Assembly: GCA_002238855.1 (NCBI GenBank)
Contig: MPND01000036.1
Coordinates: forward strand, 1-37,864
Source: SAR202 cluster bacterium bin90
GTDB lineage: Bacteria; Chloroflexota; Dehalococcoidia; Lucifugimonadales; JADFKI01
Reading direction: 5' to 3'
Length of the DNA stretch: 37,864 bases
Shown here piece by piece: positions 1 to 7,854 of the stretch. The notes under the pieces are model-generated. The model made no database searches and had not been told where the DNA came from. It saw only the letters and a program-made list of their open reading frames with translations. Position 1 is the first letter of the stretch. Every line of letters starts with the position of its first letter. The translations under genes and the position numbers were made by a program.

Positions 1-2
1 GC

Positions 3-353
<351 letters not shown>

Positions 354-457
354 TCCCATCACACTCAACACAGTTGCTAAAGTCGTTGTAGCGCGACCGT
401 TCGAATACTCTCAGGATCATCGCTGCGCTCGGATTGACAGCGAACCCCAGGCACACC

Positions 458-964
458 CTAGTTTTCTAGGTCCAAAAGCCTCTGCTTCAGATCGAGCCGC
501 TCACGCCCCTTGCCGAACCCTCTGAGGCTTCCGTCGCTGGCGATAACCCTGTGGCACGGGATGATAATCGCTAAGCGGTTCTTCGCCATTGCCTGCCCGG
601 CTGCCCTTGGCGCAAGCGCATTGCCCGCCTGCTCCGCAAGCCACTTGTATGTCCGCGTCTCCCCTTTGGGAATCGTGCGGCAGGCTTGCCACGCAGCCCT
701 GTGAAACGGCGACGCGTCCTCCACATCAATCGGCTCTTCCGCGAAGTTCACCTCTTCGCCCTCGAAGTACCGCAGCAGTTTGTCCCTGATCTCCTCGAAG
801 TGTGCGGGCGATGGCGCCGCATCCGTTATCGCGTTCCCAAGCTGCTCGATGCAGTCCTCCGGGTAGGCTTGCGGCAGCGTGCTCCGCTGCAAGCCACTGT
901 CCGAAGCCACAAGTCCCATCCATCCAGCCGGCGTCTCAAAAATGTCGTAGTATGTCTTGCTCAT
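458..964 (-). CDS. ogt: Methylated-DNA--[protein]-cysteine S-methyltransferase
   Basis: Suicidal DNA-repair protein that moves the alkyl group from O6-alkylguanine to its own cysteine. The 168-residue protein has an N-terminal Ogt-like domain, then the DNA-binding/active-site domain with SPFHRAAWQA, the GETRTY turn, an AMAKNRLAIIIPCHRVI active-site strand (acceptor Cys137) and the SLRGFGKGRERLDLKQRLL tail. The acceptor cysteine is present, so it is not an alkyltransferase-like (ATL) protein. The start at 964 is chosen because GGAGG lies just upstream and its ATGA overlaps the stop of the upstream gene by 4 bp; a longer frame to 1033 adds 23 residues unlike the family. It is the last gene of the MoxR-DUF58-transglutaminase operon, an unexpected partner, so coupling may be positional only. 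Confidence 0.93.
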   Translation of the reverse strand: MSKTYYDIFETPAGWMGLVASDSGLQRSTLPQAYPEDCIEQLGNAITDAAPSPAHFEEIRDKLLRYFEGEEVNFAEEPIDVEDASPFHRAAWQACRTIPKGETRTYKWLAEQAGNALAPRAAGQAMAKNRLAIIIPCHRVIASDGSLRGFGKGRERLDLKQRLLDLEN

Positions 965-3531
965 CTCTGGCTTCCTCCAGGCAGCAGCCTCCTGAATGCC
1001 CGCCCTATCAGGACGCCCCGGATGCTGTGCCAAGCCTCTTCCATCTCGCCGTCATCGTCTTCTTCGGACGGCGCAACGCCCGTATAGCGCAGCGCAGCGA
1101 AATCCTGCGCAATGCGCCGCGCCGATGGTGCCGCCTCGCCAAGCGCGCCCGCAAGCATCGCCGCATACTCGTTCGGTGTCTGGTAAGTCCGCCGCCTCAT
1201 GCCCGCAATCGCGCCAAGCCTGTTCATCCGCGTGTATGCCTTCTCGACGGGCGCCAGTCCCCTCAGTCCGAGGTTCCACAGCCAGTGCAGCGCCAGCCAG
1301 AGTACGGCAACAGTGCCCACCGCTATTCCTGACCTTGTGCCAAATGTAACCCAGTCCACATCGCCAAACGGGTTCCTGCTGAAAGTGGAGCCCGTGTTAA
1401 ATCCGCCAATTCCCGGCGCGCCGATCTCGTCGAACGGGTCCAGGAACTCCGACGGATCGGCAACCGCATTGGACCCGCCACTGCCGGACCCTAGTGAGGG
1501 ACCGCCGGCAACGCTTGTGAATTGCCTCTGGTGCTCCGGCCATCTCGGTGTCGGCTCGAAGTCTATCCAGCCGTAATCCGGGAAGAACACCTGCACCCAG
1601 CCATGGCTGTCGAAGTCCCGTATCACGCGCACGTTGTTCTCAGGGTCCAGCTCACCCGGCGCGTATCCCGCCGCCAGCCGCGCCGGCACACCCGCCGCGC
1701 GCAGCAAGACCACCATGGAAGACGCAAAGTAGTCGCTGTATCCTGTCTGCGTCTCGAACAGGAAGAAGTCCACGCCGTCTGCGTCTCGTGGCGGTGCCTC
1801 AATATCCTGCGAGTACGTGAATGTCTCGCTTCTCAGGTAATCGCCTATGGCCTTCGTCTTGTCGAATGGGTTCTCCTTGCCCGCCGTCAGTTCCAGCGCC
1901 TTGTCGTGCACCCGCTGCGGCAAAGATGCCGGAAGCTGCAGGTAATGGTCGGTAATGGAAGACGAATAGTTCGTGCTAGCATTCCGTAGTTCGTCATCCG
2001 TCGCCACCGACACGTATGAGACCATCCCGTAAGGATGATTCTCAGGCTGACGGTTCGCAAACTTCCATGACACGATCTCCGGAATAGCCGACGTCTTGCG
2101 CTCGATATTCAGCACCTGCACTGCCATCGAGCTGCTGGCATCGTCCGCAGCGAATCCCACGCTGTTCAGCACCAGGTCGCCCGGCAGCATCCGCGTGATG
2201 TACGACTCCACAAATCGCTGCGGCGGCTCGCCTGCGTCCCGAATCACCTGCGCCACTTCCTGAACGTCCTCAGGCAAGGCCGCATCCGACTCCGGATTGT
2301 GGAGATCGATCACAAAGCTCTTCGGGCGCAGCGTCTCCACCACTGCTTCGTGGCTCAGCCAGTCAAGATTGCCGCCCGCCAGGAAACTGTCGCTGTCGAA
2401 GTTCAGCTGTACGGTCTGCTCCACATCCTCACGCTTCAGCCACTCCGGTCGCGGTGGCGGCACCGTGTTCGGCCCCACCTCCAGCTTCGTCGTCTCGCCC
2501 GCCTTCCACCCCTGGGATGTGTATTCACTGTAAGTATTGGACAGCCAGTACGACGGATAATCGCTGTGCGCCCAGAATACCGCCTCGCCGCCAAATGAAA
2601 TCGAGCCAATGAACGGTAGCGTCTTGCCGAAGAACCTGCCCGGCACATTCTTGCGCGAAGGTATCCCCGCAAGCAGCCGCGCAACATCCTCCTCAAAGCT
2701 CGATATCGGCGAGCGCGCCGTATTCCACCAGTTTGCGAGGTCGCGCGACACATAGACCTTCATCGGTAGCATCGCAGCCAGCAGCATCACCACCACCCCG
2801 AACCAGATGGCGGCATGCATAGTCAGCCACCCGTTCACCATCTCGAACCGAATGCCCCGCATCCTCCACCGCTGCTCGTTCTGCACATCATTCAGCCTCA
2901 CCACCAGCAGCATCGCGAATAGCGTGAACAGGAAGAACTTCGAGGAAAACGCCAGCGTCGCTGGCAGGAAGCTCAGGTTGGTGAGTACGAACACACCGCC
3001 AATCACCACAAGCACCCAGGCATTGCTGTAACGGAACGCAAAGAACGAGCCGATATACCCTATCAGCCATGCCATCGTGAGTAGCCCAATTGTGAATGGC
3101 AGCAGGTCGGTCGAAATGCCGTCATTCGTAGCCGCCTCATACCAGACATCCAGCCTTCCCCACATCTCCGGCAGCGCAGCCAGCACCGTGGATTCGTCGG
3201 AAAGCTCCATCGCTCGCCAAATGATGAGCACCGCCCCGATTGCAAGCCCAATCGGATGGAGGAATACCGCCGGTATTCGCACCTTGGCAAGCCCAACACC
3301 CACGATCGCGGACAGAATGAACAGCGACTGAAGCCCCGGCACCGGCACCCACGCGCCGTCCTCCACCGACAGCCCGATGACCATCAGCGACAACAAAAGA
3401 ATGACAAAGCTGCCCCACCCCTGCACAGGATGGAATCTGTCGTAAATCTGCAGCAGGCGATGGCGCTCCTGTTGCCCCGCTTCCCGGCGCGGCGGCAGTA
3501 CCGTCCCCGTCCTTATGGCTTCAGTGCTCAT
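961..3531 (-). CDS. TgpA-like membrane protein with transglutaminase-like domain (catalytic Cys replaced by Ser)
   Basis: An 856-residue membrane protein of the DUF3488/transglutaminase-core/DUF4129 type. The N-terminal half has several hydrophobic segments (for example FVILLLSLMVIGL near residue 40). A periplasmic or extracytoplasmic transglutaminase-like domain follows at about residues 560-665, then a Gly/Ser-rich linker, a late membrane helix (VGTVAVLWLALHWLW) and a cytoplasmic DUF4129-like tail. The triad region is recognisable: TGYSDYFASSMVVLLRAAGV, then H643 in SHGWVQVFF and D657 in WIDFEPT. The usual nucleophile in the G-[YF]-C-x-[YH]-[FY]-A-S motif is Ser599 (codon AGC) here. Start and stop overlap both neighbours by 4 bp (ATGA), implying translational coupling. 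The MoxR-DUF58-TgpA grouping is a common bacterial operon whose substrates are mostly unknown. If Ser599 is not a read error, activity may be lost or changed. Confidence 0.9.
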   Translation of the reverse strand: MSTEAIRTGTVLPPRREAGQQERHRLLQIYDRFHPVQGWGSFVILLLSLMVIGLSVEDGAWVPVPGLQSLFILSAIVGVGLAKVRIPAVFLHPIGLAIGAVLIIWRAMELSDESTVLAALPEMWGRLDVWYEAATNDGISTDLLPFTIGLLTMAWLIGYIGSFFAFRYSNAWVLVVIGGVFVLTNLSFLPATLAFSSKFFLFTLFAMLLVVRLNDVQNEQRWRMRGIRFEMVNGWLTMHAAIWFGVVVMLLAAMLPMKVYVSRDLANWWNTARSPISSFEEDVARLLAGIPSRKNVPGRFFGKTLPFIGSISFGGEAVFWAHSDYPSYWLSNTYSEYTSQGWKAGETTKLEVGPNTVPPPRPEWLKREDVEQTVQLNFDSDSFLAGGNLDWLSHEAVVETLRPKSFVIDLHNPESDAALPEDVQEVAQVIRDAGEPPQRFVESYITRMLPGDLVLNSVGFAADDASSSMAVQVLNIERKTSAIPEIVSWKFANRQPENHPYGMVSYVSVATDDELRNASTNYSSSITDHYLQLPASLPQRVHDKALELTAGKENPFDKTKAIGDYLRSETFTYSQDIEAPPRDADGVDFFLFETQTGYSDYFASSMVVLLRAAGVPARLAAGYAPGELDPENNVRVIRDFDSHGWVQVFFPDYGWIDFEPTPRWPEHQRQFTSVAGGPSLGSGSGGSNAVADPSEFLDPFDEIGAPGIGGFNTGSTFSRNPFGDVDWVTFGTRSGIAVGTVAVLWLALHWLWNLGLRGLAPVEKAYTRMNRLGAIAGMRRRTYQTPNEYAAMLAGALGEAAPSARRIAQDFAALRYTGVAPSEEDDDGEMEEAWHSIRGVLIGRAFRRLLPGGSQR

Positions 3532-4796
3532 ACCCGCACCTCTGTTGCCGTCAATTCCTGTGCGTCCTCCAGCTCCGCGCTCGTGAACACACGGCTCAGC
3601 GCCACAGGAATATCGTCGCCCTTGCGAACAAGGTACGGCGGTATGCCTGCCGTGTAAAGCTGCGGCACAACATCTCTCGTATTGAAGAAGCCGTCAAACG
3701 AGACCCCGTCAAGAAGCACAACAGCCACGCGCACCCGACGGCGCATCAACTCCCGCAGCGCGACAACCCAGTCCGGCCTATTCGAGGGTGTGATGACAAC
3801 AAGCGAGCTGTGGTATCCCCACAGTTGCTCCTCTTCAGCCAGTAGCGACTCGAGCGCAACGCTTCCCTCCGCCTTGCTCAACGCCAGGAACTCCAGTATG
3901 CGGTCGAACTGCCCCGTCCCTGTGTCCGCCGGTAGGAAATACCTCTGATCGCCCTGCGCCACCAGTCCGACCGGCAGCCCCGCTTCAAGGTACTTGCGGC
4001 TCAGCGACGCGCCGATTGAGACGGCATATTCGTCCGTGCTCTCTTCCAGTTCCCCTGCCTGCACATCGCGGTGAAGGTCAACCAGTATCCACACATCGCT
4101 CGACTGCCCCAGGTCGAACTCCTTGGACATCAGCCGTCCCAGTCTCGCCGTGCTGCCCCAGTGTACGCGGCTGATGCTGTCGCCGAAAGCATACTCCCGC
4201 ACGCTCGACGCATGTGGCGTCAGGTCATGTGAACGGCGCCGTGTCGAACTGTCGCCCGATAGGTCCGCCGCAGGTATCGCAAACTCAGGTATGTAATGCG
4301 TGCGCGGATAGACTATCAGCTCCTCTGTGTCGCAGAAGAACCGCTCCCGCCGGAACATTCCGAAGGCGTCCGTATTGGACACACGCACGGGCCCCAGCGT
4401 ATAGACTCCGCGCCTCCGGGCAGGCATCTGCGTCCGCCACGAGCGGAATCCCTTCGTCGGAAGGCTGACCGCCATGCCGCTGGCGTACCCTGGCAAGTCC
4501 GTCAGGTCCTCCACTTCCAGCGTCGGTTTCGGCAGTGTGCTCAGATTGCGTATCGTCAGCCGCTCCTCCACATCGTCCCCGACCCGCACGCGCCGCGACC
4601 GCCGGTCCACGCTGACCTCCAGCGACCGCATGCTTATCAGGTTCCAGAGGTAACCCAGTATGAGCGTCAGCCCCAAGATGTAAAACAGGCGATAGAACAG
4701 TCCGAATCCCGTCGCAGCGCCCGTAACGATAGTCGCGACGCATAGCGATACTACGAGATAGAACCTCCCCAGCAGGTAAGCCTTTGCCTCGAAAAT
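3528..4796 (-). CDS. DUF58 (VWA-like) domain protein, probable AUU/AUC start
   Basis: DUF58 proteins have an N-terminal membrane hairpin and a VWA-like domain, and occur next to MoxR ATPases, which are thought to act on them as chaperones. Diagnostic here is VREYAFGDSISRVHWGSTAR with LGRLMSKEF, followed by VWILVDL. The first conventional start is TTG at 4676, but this would begin inside the second membrane helix and has no ribosome-binding site. The frame stays open upstream to a TGA at 4809-4811 and encodes YLLGRFYLVVSLCVATIV and a second helix, as expected for this family. No ATG, GTG or TTG lies in that stretch. GAGGAG at 4805-4810 sits 8 nt before ATT (4796) and 5 nt before ATC (4799), so I place the start at ATT. 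The gene follows the MoxR stop directly and overlaps the transglutaminase gene by 4 bp. Confidence 0.85.
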   Translation of the reverse strand: MFEAKAYLLGRFYLVVSLCVATIVTGAATGFGLFYRLFYILGLTLILGYLWNLISMRSLEVSVDRRSRRVRVGDDVEERLTIRNLSTLPKPTLEVEDLTDLPGYASGMAVSLPTKGFRSWRTQMPARRRGVYTLGPVRVSNTDAFGMFRRERFFCDTEELIVYPRTHYIPEFAIPAADLSGDSSTRRRSHDLTPHASSVREYAFGDSISRVHWGSTARLGRLMSKEFDLGQSSDVWILVDLHRDVQAGELEESTDEYAVSIGASLSRKYLEAGLPVGLVAQGDQRYFLPADTGTGQFDRILEFLALSKAEGSVALESLLAEEEQLWGYHSSLVVITPSNRPDWVVALRELMRRRVRVAVVLLDGVSFDGFFNTRDVVPQLYTAGIPPYLVRKGDDIPVALSRVFTSAELEDAQELTATEVRV

Positions 4797-4812
4797 GATA
4801 TTAGCTCCTCAA
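4797..4812 (-). promoter_or_regulatory. Ribosome-binding site deciding the DUF58 start
   Basis: On the minus strand GAGGAG (4810-4805) overlaps the last codons of the MoxR gene and is followed by CTAAT, then ATC ATT. No standard start codon follows at a usable distance, so translation probably starts at the AUU or AUC. The same GAGGAG precedes the MoxR gene itself. Confidence 0.5.
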
Positions 4813-5772
4813 CCAGCCCTGTGCCTGTGCTCCCGGCACAGGAATGCTGTCGGAAATTTCGTTCATGACATTTCCGGGATCGACACCTCGCATCCTCGCT
4901 GCCGCCGATATGATGATCCTGTGCCTCATGATAGGCACAATCAGCTCCTTCACATCGTCCGGCAGCGCATAGTCGCGCCCGCGTATGAGCGCCAACGCCT
5001 GCGCGCCCCTGTACAGGAACAGCGAGCCTCGCGGCGAAGCCCCCAGCGCGATGTCCGCGTGGTCCCTAGTCGCGCTGATTATCGTTACTATGTACTGCTT
5101 TATGAGGTCGTCCACATACACTTCACGCGTGGCGCGCTGCATCTCCTGTATCTCGTCCGCCGTCGTCACGGACTGCAGGGATTCAATCGGATGTCCGGCA
5201 CGCTGACCGTCTATGACCGCGATCTCTTCCTCGATGGAAGGGTATCCCAGACTTATCATCACGAAGAAACGGTCAAGCTGCGCCTCGGGCAGCGGAAAAG
5301 TCCCCTCGTATTCGATAGGGTTCTGCGTGGCCATCACCATGAAGGGCGTGGGCACGGCGTGCGTCACCCCTTCTACCGTTACCTGCCGCTCCTCCATGGC
5401 CTCCAGCGTAGAAGACTGCGTCTTAGGAGTGGCGCGGTTGATTTCGTCCGCAAGCACAATTTGAGAAATGATCGGCCCCTCTCTGAATTCGAAGTCGCCG
5501 CTCCTCTGGTTATAGATGGACACTCCCGTCACATCGGTCGGAAGCAGGTCGGGTGTAAACTGTATGCGCTTGAACGAACACCCCGCCGAGCGGGCAAGGC
5601 TTCTTGCCAGCATCGTCTTTCCCACTCCCGGCACATCCTCTATCAGCGCATGGCCTTCGCACATAAGCGCGATCACACCCAGCTCGATTGCGCTATCCTT
5701 GCCGATAATTACGCGCTTGACATTATCCACGATCAGTTGGGCGGTTCCTCGCGCTGTATCAATTTGCTGCAA
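4801..5772 (-). CDS. MoxR-family AAA+ ATPase
   Basis: Cytoplasmic AAA+ chaperone-type ATPase that probably remodels or activates the DUF58 and transglutaminase partners encoded downstream. The 324-residue protein starts [20 protein letters not shown] and has Walker A ([11 protein letters not shown]), the MoxR segment [17 protein letters not shown], Walker B ([15 protein letters not shown]), sensor 1 ([20 protein letters not shown]) and a C-terminal lid with ASPRGSL. I chose the TTG at 5772: GAGGAG lies 6 nt upstream, the protein then begins where MoxR proteins normally begin, and 324 residues is the usual length. A longer frame to ATG 5889 or 5934 adds 39-54 residues without family resemblance and would run through the promoter at 5861-5889. 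First gene of a four-gene operon. Confidence 0.93.
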   Translation of the reverse strand: MQQIDTARGTAQLIVDNVKRVIIGKDSAIELGVIALMCEGHALIEDVPGVGKTMLARSLARSAGCSFKRIQFTPDLLPTDVTGVSIYNQRSGDFEFREGPIISQIVLADEINRATPKTQSSTLEAMEERQVTVEGVTHAVPTPFMVMATQNPIEYEGTFPLPEAQLDRFFVMISLGYPSIEEEIAVIDGQRAGHPIESLQSVTTADEIQEMQRATREVYVDDLIKQYIVTIISATRDHADIALGASPRGSLFLYRGAQALALIRGRDYALPDDVKELIVPIMRHRIIISAAARMRGVDPGNVMNEISDSIPVPGAQAQGWLRS

Positions 5773-5860
5773 CAGGCTCTCCTCAAGTAACAGATAGAAC
5801 GGCGGCACCCTATGGAGTCCGCCGCGGAACGCCGCACCACTTGGCCGCGTCTCTGCGTCT

Positions 5861-5889
5861 ATAATAATGGATAATTGCCTATGTGTCAT
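5861..5889 (-). promoter_or_regulatory. Putative sigma70-type promoter of the MoxR operon
   Basis: Minus strand: ATGACA (5889-5884), a 17-nt spacer, then TATTAT (5866-5861). Each box matches the consensus at 5 of 6 positions. The predicted transcript starts near 5854, giving a leader of about 80 nt before the TTG start at 5772. Confidence 0.55.
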
Positions 5890-6050
5890 TGCCAGACCTC
5901 GCGGCGGAAAATAAGTAAGAATCCCTTGCCGCACTTTCCCCGTGATTCTCGCGGTCTCGCAGTCCTGAATTGAACAACCCCAGACGTGTTTAGACTACTG
6001 TTCCGCGTGCTTCTCTTCGGGTGAATTGGGCATAACTCCTGCCGATCAGT

Positions 6051-6092
6051 CCCTTCCCCCTCGACAGGGGAAGGCTAGGATGGGGGTGATGG
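6051..6092 (+). repeat. REP-like palindromic repeat, copy A
   Basis: A GC-rich imperfect palindrome (CCCTTCCCCC ... GGGGAAGG) is followed by the tail TAGGATGGGGGTGA. The tail and right arm are almost identical to copy C inside the neighbouring gene (6489-6528), differing by only a couple of bases over the GGGGAAGG...GGATGGGGGTGA stretch. It looks like a short dispersed non-autonomous repeat. Confidence 0.7.
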
Positions 6093-6119
6093 AAATCCCC
6101 CGAGCCCCATAATTTACCC

Positions 6120-6148
6120 TTGACAACCTGAACATCTGTACTTATAAT
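6120..6148 (+). promoter_or_regulatory. Perfect-consensus sigma70 promoter of a leaderless transcript
   Basis: TTGACA at 6120-6125 and TATAAT at 6143-6148 are separated by exactly 17 nt: a full match to the housekeeping consensus. The expected transcription start (6155-6157) falls at or 1-2 nt before the ATG at 6157, leaving no room for a Shine-Dalgarno sequence. Confidence 0.85.
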
Positions 6149-6156
6149 GCGAACAT

Positions 6157-7191
6157 ATGGTCACACAACTGGAACACCCTACACAAGAGCAAACAGCCCA
6201 CATCAGCTTCGCAGAGTCGCTGAAACGGCACGTCATCGAGCAAACCGACAACGGCAGGCGCATCATCGAAAGCGTAGTCTCCATAATGGAAGGCAACGCC
6301 CCAAACTGCACCCCCTGGCACCAGCTCGAAGCAGCGAAGCTCCTGGACAAGCTCGGCTCAGGAGAACCCACGGCAAAGAAGTCCCATCCCCGCACGGCAG
6401 AGGGAACGATCACCCAGCCATTCTCGACAGCCGACCATAAGCCCCCTCTCCCCGCGGGAGAGGGTTGGGGTAAGGGGTCCCATAACATCCCTTCCTCCTT
6501 GATGGGGGAAGGTCAGGATGGGGGTGAAGAAGTCGAAAGAGAATCCTGCCCATCCTGCTCATCCATGTCCGATGAACTCATCAAGCTCAACAAGAGACTC
6601 GTCAGCCAGATCAGAATTGCAACCCACGACGGCGCCTCTATGATCAGAAACCTCGTGGACATCATGGAGGGCGACGAGCCGCACACAAGGGGCAAGGACA
6701 GGATAGATGCTATACAGATACTCCTGCGCCTCTGCTACGACAACCCCGCTCAGCCCGACCCTGAATTCATGATGTTCTACGCGCCCTGTGACCCCGACTG
6801 CCTATGTGTCTGCAAGGACCTGCCTGACGACCATCCCGAGGTAGTCAAAGCGCACACCCCTCCGACTGCAGAGCAGCGCGAGCAGTGGGCAAAGGAACAG
6901 GCGCAGCAGGAGATTTGGGACAAGCGCACTGACGAGCTTATCGAGCGCAAGATGCGGGCAAATAAGCAGAAACGGCTAGAGCAGTTCTATTCCCCCGACG
7001 CAATGGACGATCGCCGCATCGAGCGAGAAGAACTACGCAAGAACCGCCAGCTCAAGCGAGAGCAAGAAAAGGAGAGCCGCCGAGAACTCCGGGAGCGAAT
7101 ATCCCGTGAGTCCCGCTTCGACACCTGGCAATACGACCAGCAACAGCAAGAAAAACAGCAACAGGACCGCGAGCGCGCCCGCAGTCCATGA
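6157..7191 (+). CDS. Unrecognised protein with two IMEG-containing modules and a charged C-terminal helix
   Basis: I do not recognise the family. The 344-residue protein is hydrophilic, without signal peptide or membrane segment. It has two related modules of about 48 residues (about 21-67 and 144-192); each has a basic helix, then a helix ending in VSIMEG (41-46) or VDIMEG (167-172), then a Leu-rich helix (LEAAKLLDKLG / IDAIQILLRLC). Between them, residues about 96-124 are encoded by two repeat copies. C131-x-x-C134 and the cluster CDPDCLCVC (211-219) could bind metal. From residue 235 onward the chain is a strongly charged Gln/Arg/Glu helix, probably coiled coil. The ATG is fixed by a perfect promoter ending 8 nt upstream, so the mRNA looks leaderless. 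The modules suggest a small helical nucleic-acid- or protein-binding unit, but this is a guess. Confidence 0.75.
   Translation: MVTQLEHPTQEQTAHISFAESLKRHVIEQTDNGRRIIESVVSIMEGNAPNCTPWHQLEAAKLLDKLGSGEPTAKKSHPRTAEGTITQPFSTADHKPPLPAGEGWGKGSHNIPSSLMGEGQDGGEEVERESCPSCSSMSDELIKLNKRLVSQIRIATHDGASMIRNLVDIMEGDEPHTRGKDRIDAIQILLRLCYDNPAQPDPEFMMFYAPCDPDCLCVCKDLPDDHPEVVKAHTPPTAEQREQWAKEQAQQEIWDKRTDELIERKMRANKQKRLEQFYSPDAMDDRRIEREELRKNRQLKREQEKESRRELRERISRESRFDTWQYDQQQQEKQQQDRERARSP
6442..6478 (+). repeat. REP-like palindromic repeat, copy B (inside gene)
   Basis: CCCCCTCTCCCCGCGGGAG followed by AGGGTTGGGGTAAGGGG: an inverted CCCTCTCCC/GGGAGAGGG core plus a G-rich tail. It is read in frame as PPLPAGEGWGKG within the 6157-7191 gene, a peptide typical of translated bacterial dispersed repeats. 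Confidence 0.65.
6489..6528 (+). repeat. REP-like palindromic repeat, copy C (inside gene)
   Basis: CCCTTCCTCC ... GGGGGAAGG followed by TCAGGATGGGGGTGA, closely matching copy A. It lies 10 bp after copy B and is read in frame as PSSLMGEGQDGGEE. Together B and C form a repeat-derived linker between the two duplicated modules of the host gene. Confidence 0.7.
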
Positions 7192-7226
7192 CCCATCCTG
7201 TTAACCTCCGCGCCGTGAAGCCACTA

Positions 7227-7255
7227 TTCTCACAACCTGCCTTTTCTGATATAAT
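7227..7255 (+). promoter_or_regulatory. Putative promoter of the tRNA cluster
   Basis: TTCTCA (7227-7232), a 17-nt spacer and a perfect TATAAT (7250-7255). The predicted start near 7262 is about 37 nt before the first tRNA. Confidence 0.5.
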
Positions 7256-7298
7256 TTTAGGGTTCGCTAGGCTTGTGAGAGTGTACGGTGTACATCCA

Positions 7299-7375
7299 GG
7301 GCGGTTAGCTCAGCTGGTTAGAGCGCTTGCTTCACACGCAAGAGGTCCCAGGTTCGAGTCCTGGATCGCCCACCA
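7299..7375 (+). tRNA. tRNA-Val (anticodon CAC), CCA encoded
   Basis: Acceptor stem GGGCGGT pairs with ATCGCCC, a normal D arm (AGCTCAGCTGGTTAGAGC) is present, anticodon stem CTTGC/GCAAG carries loop TTCACAC (anticodon 7333-7335, reads GUG), and the T arm contains GGTTCGAGTCC. The 3' CCA is in the DNA. First of four clustered tRNAs. Confidence 0.97.
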
Positions 7376-7426
7376 CCTTTGCGGCGAACGGGCGAGACGT
7401 GCGTACTCGCCGTAAGTCAGAAAAGT

Positions 7427-7512
7427 GCCGAAGTGGCGGAACGGAAGACGCGCTACGTTCAGGACGTAGTATCCTTACGGATGTGTGGGTTCGAATCCCT
7501 CCTTCGGCACCA
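7427..7512 (+). tRNA. tRNA-Leu (anticodon CAG), CCA encoded
   Basis: Acceptor stem GCCGAAG/CTTCGGC, anticodon stem CTACG/CGTAG with loop TTCAGGA (anticodon 7460-7462, reads CUG), a long class-II variable arm (TATCCTTACGGATG) and T loop GGTTCGAATCC. Encoded CCA at 7510-7512. Confidence 0.96.
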
Positions 7513-7548
7513 GCCCAATTCCGCACACCGTCAGGAGTCCCATTTCAA

Positions 7549-7625
7549 GCGCTTGTAGCTCAGTTGGATAGAGCGCAGCCCTGCGGAGGCTGAGGCCGTG
7601 GGTTCGAGTCCCGCCAAGCGCGCCA
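7549..7625 (+). tRNA. tRNA-Arg (anticodon GCG), CCA encoded
   Basis: Acceptor stem GCGCTTG/CAAGCGC, D arm AGCTCAGTTGGATAGAGC with the arginine-identity A after GG, anticodon stem CAGCC/GGCTG with loop CTGCGGA (anticodon 7583-7585 = GCG, reads CGC), T loop GGTTCGAGTCC, discriminator G, encoded CCA. Bacteria normally read CGU/CGC/CGA with an ACG (inosine) tRNA, so GCG is unusual. Confidence 0.93.
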
Positions 7626-7686
7626 CTCCCTTCTTTTCGAAGCCCATCCGCGTCACTTACACCGGCCCGACGCCCACCCACCACAA

Positions 7687-7763
7687 GGGCGATTAGCTCA
7701 GACGGTTAGAGCGCTTGCTTTACACGCAAGAGGTCGGAGGTTCGAGTCCTCCATCGCCCACCA
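7687..7763 (+). tRNA. tRNA-Val (anticodon TAC), CCA encoded
   Basis: Acceptor stem GGGCGAT/ATCGCCC, anticodon stem CTTGC/GCAAG with loop TTTACAC (anticodon 7721-7723, reads GUA), T loop GGTTCGAGTCC, CCA encoded. Its body is very similar to the Val-CAC gene at 7299, consistent with local duplication and anticodon change. Confidence 0.97.
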
Positions 7764-7854
7764 CTCACCGGTTCCCCGGCTGTCCCACTTCAAGCCTGCA
7801 TTAAGCCGCGCTCAGTCGAGACAGTTCCGAATAGAAGATTCTAAGTCAGCGCGA

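Larger units (their letters stand above)
5773..6156. other. Divergent intergenic region between MoxR operon and unknown gene
   Basis: This 384-bp non-coding stretch carries the minus-strand MoxR promoter (5861-5889), one copy of a CCCTTCC.../GGGGAAGG... dispersed repeat (6051-6092) and the plus-strand promoter (6120-6148). Nothing between 5900 and 6050 looks coding. Confidence 0.6.

Noticed and set aside
6051-6528. The three repeats as a CRISPR array
   Set aside because: Copies are uneven in spacing (about 350 and 10 bp), differ in sequence, and are palindromic GC-rich elements; no cas genes are present.
7315-7690. Several frames of 60-90 codons over the tRNA cluster
   Set aside because: They run through four well-formed tRNA genes on one or both strands and are artefacts of those sequences.
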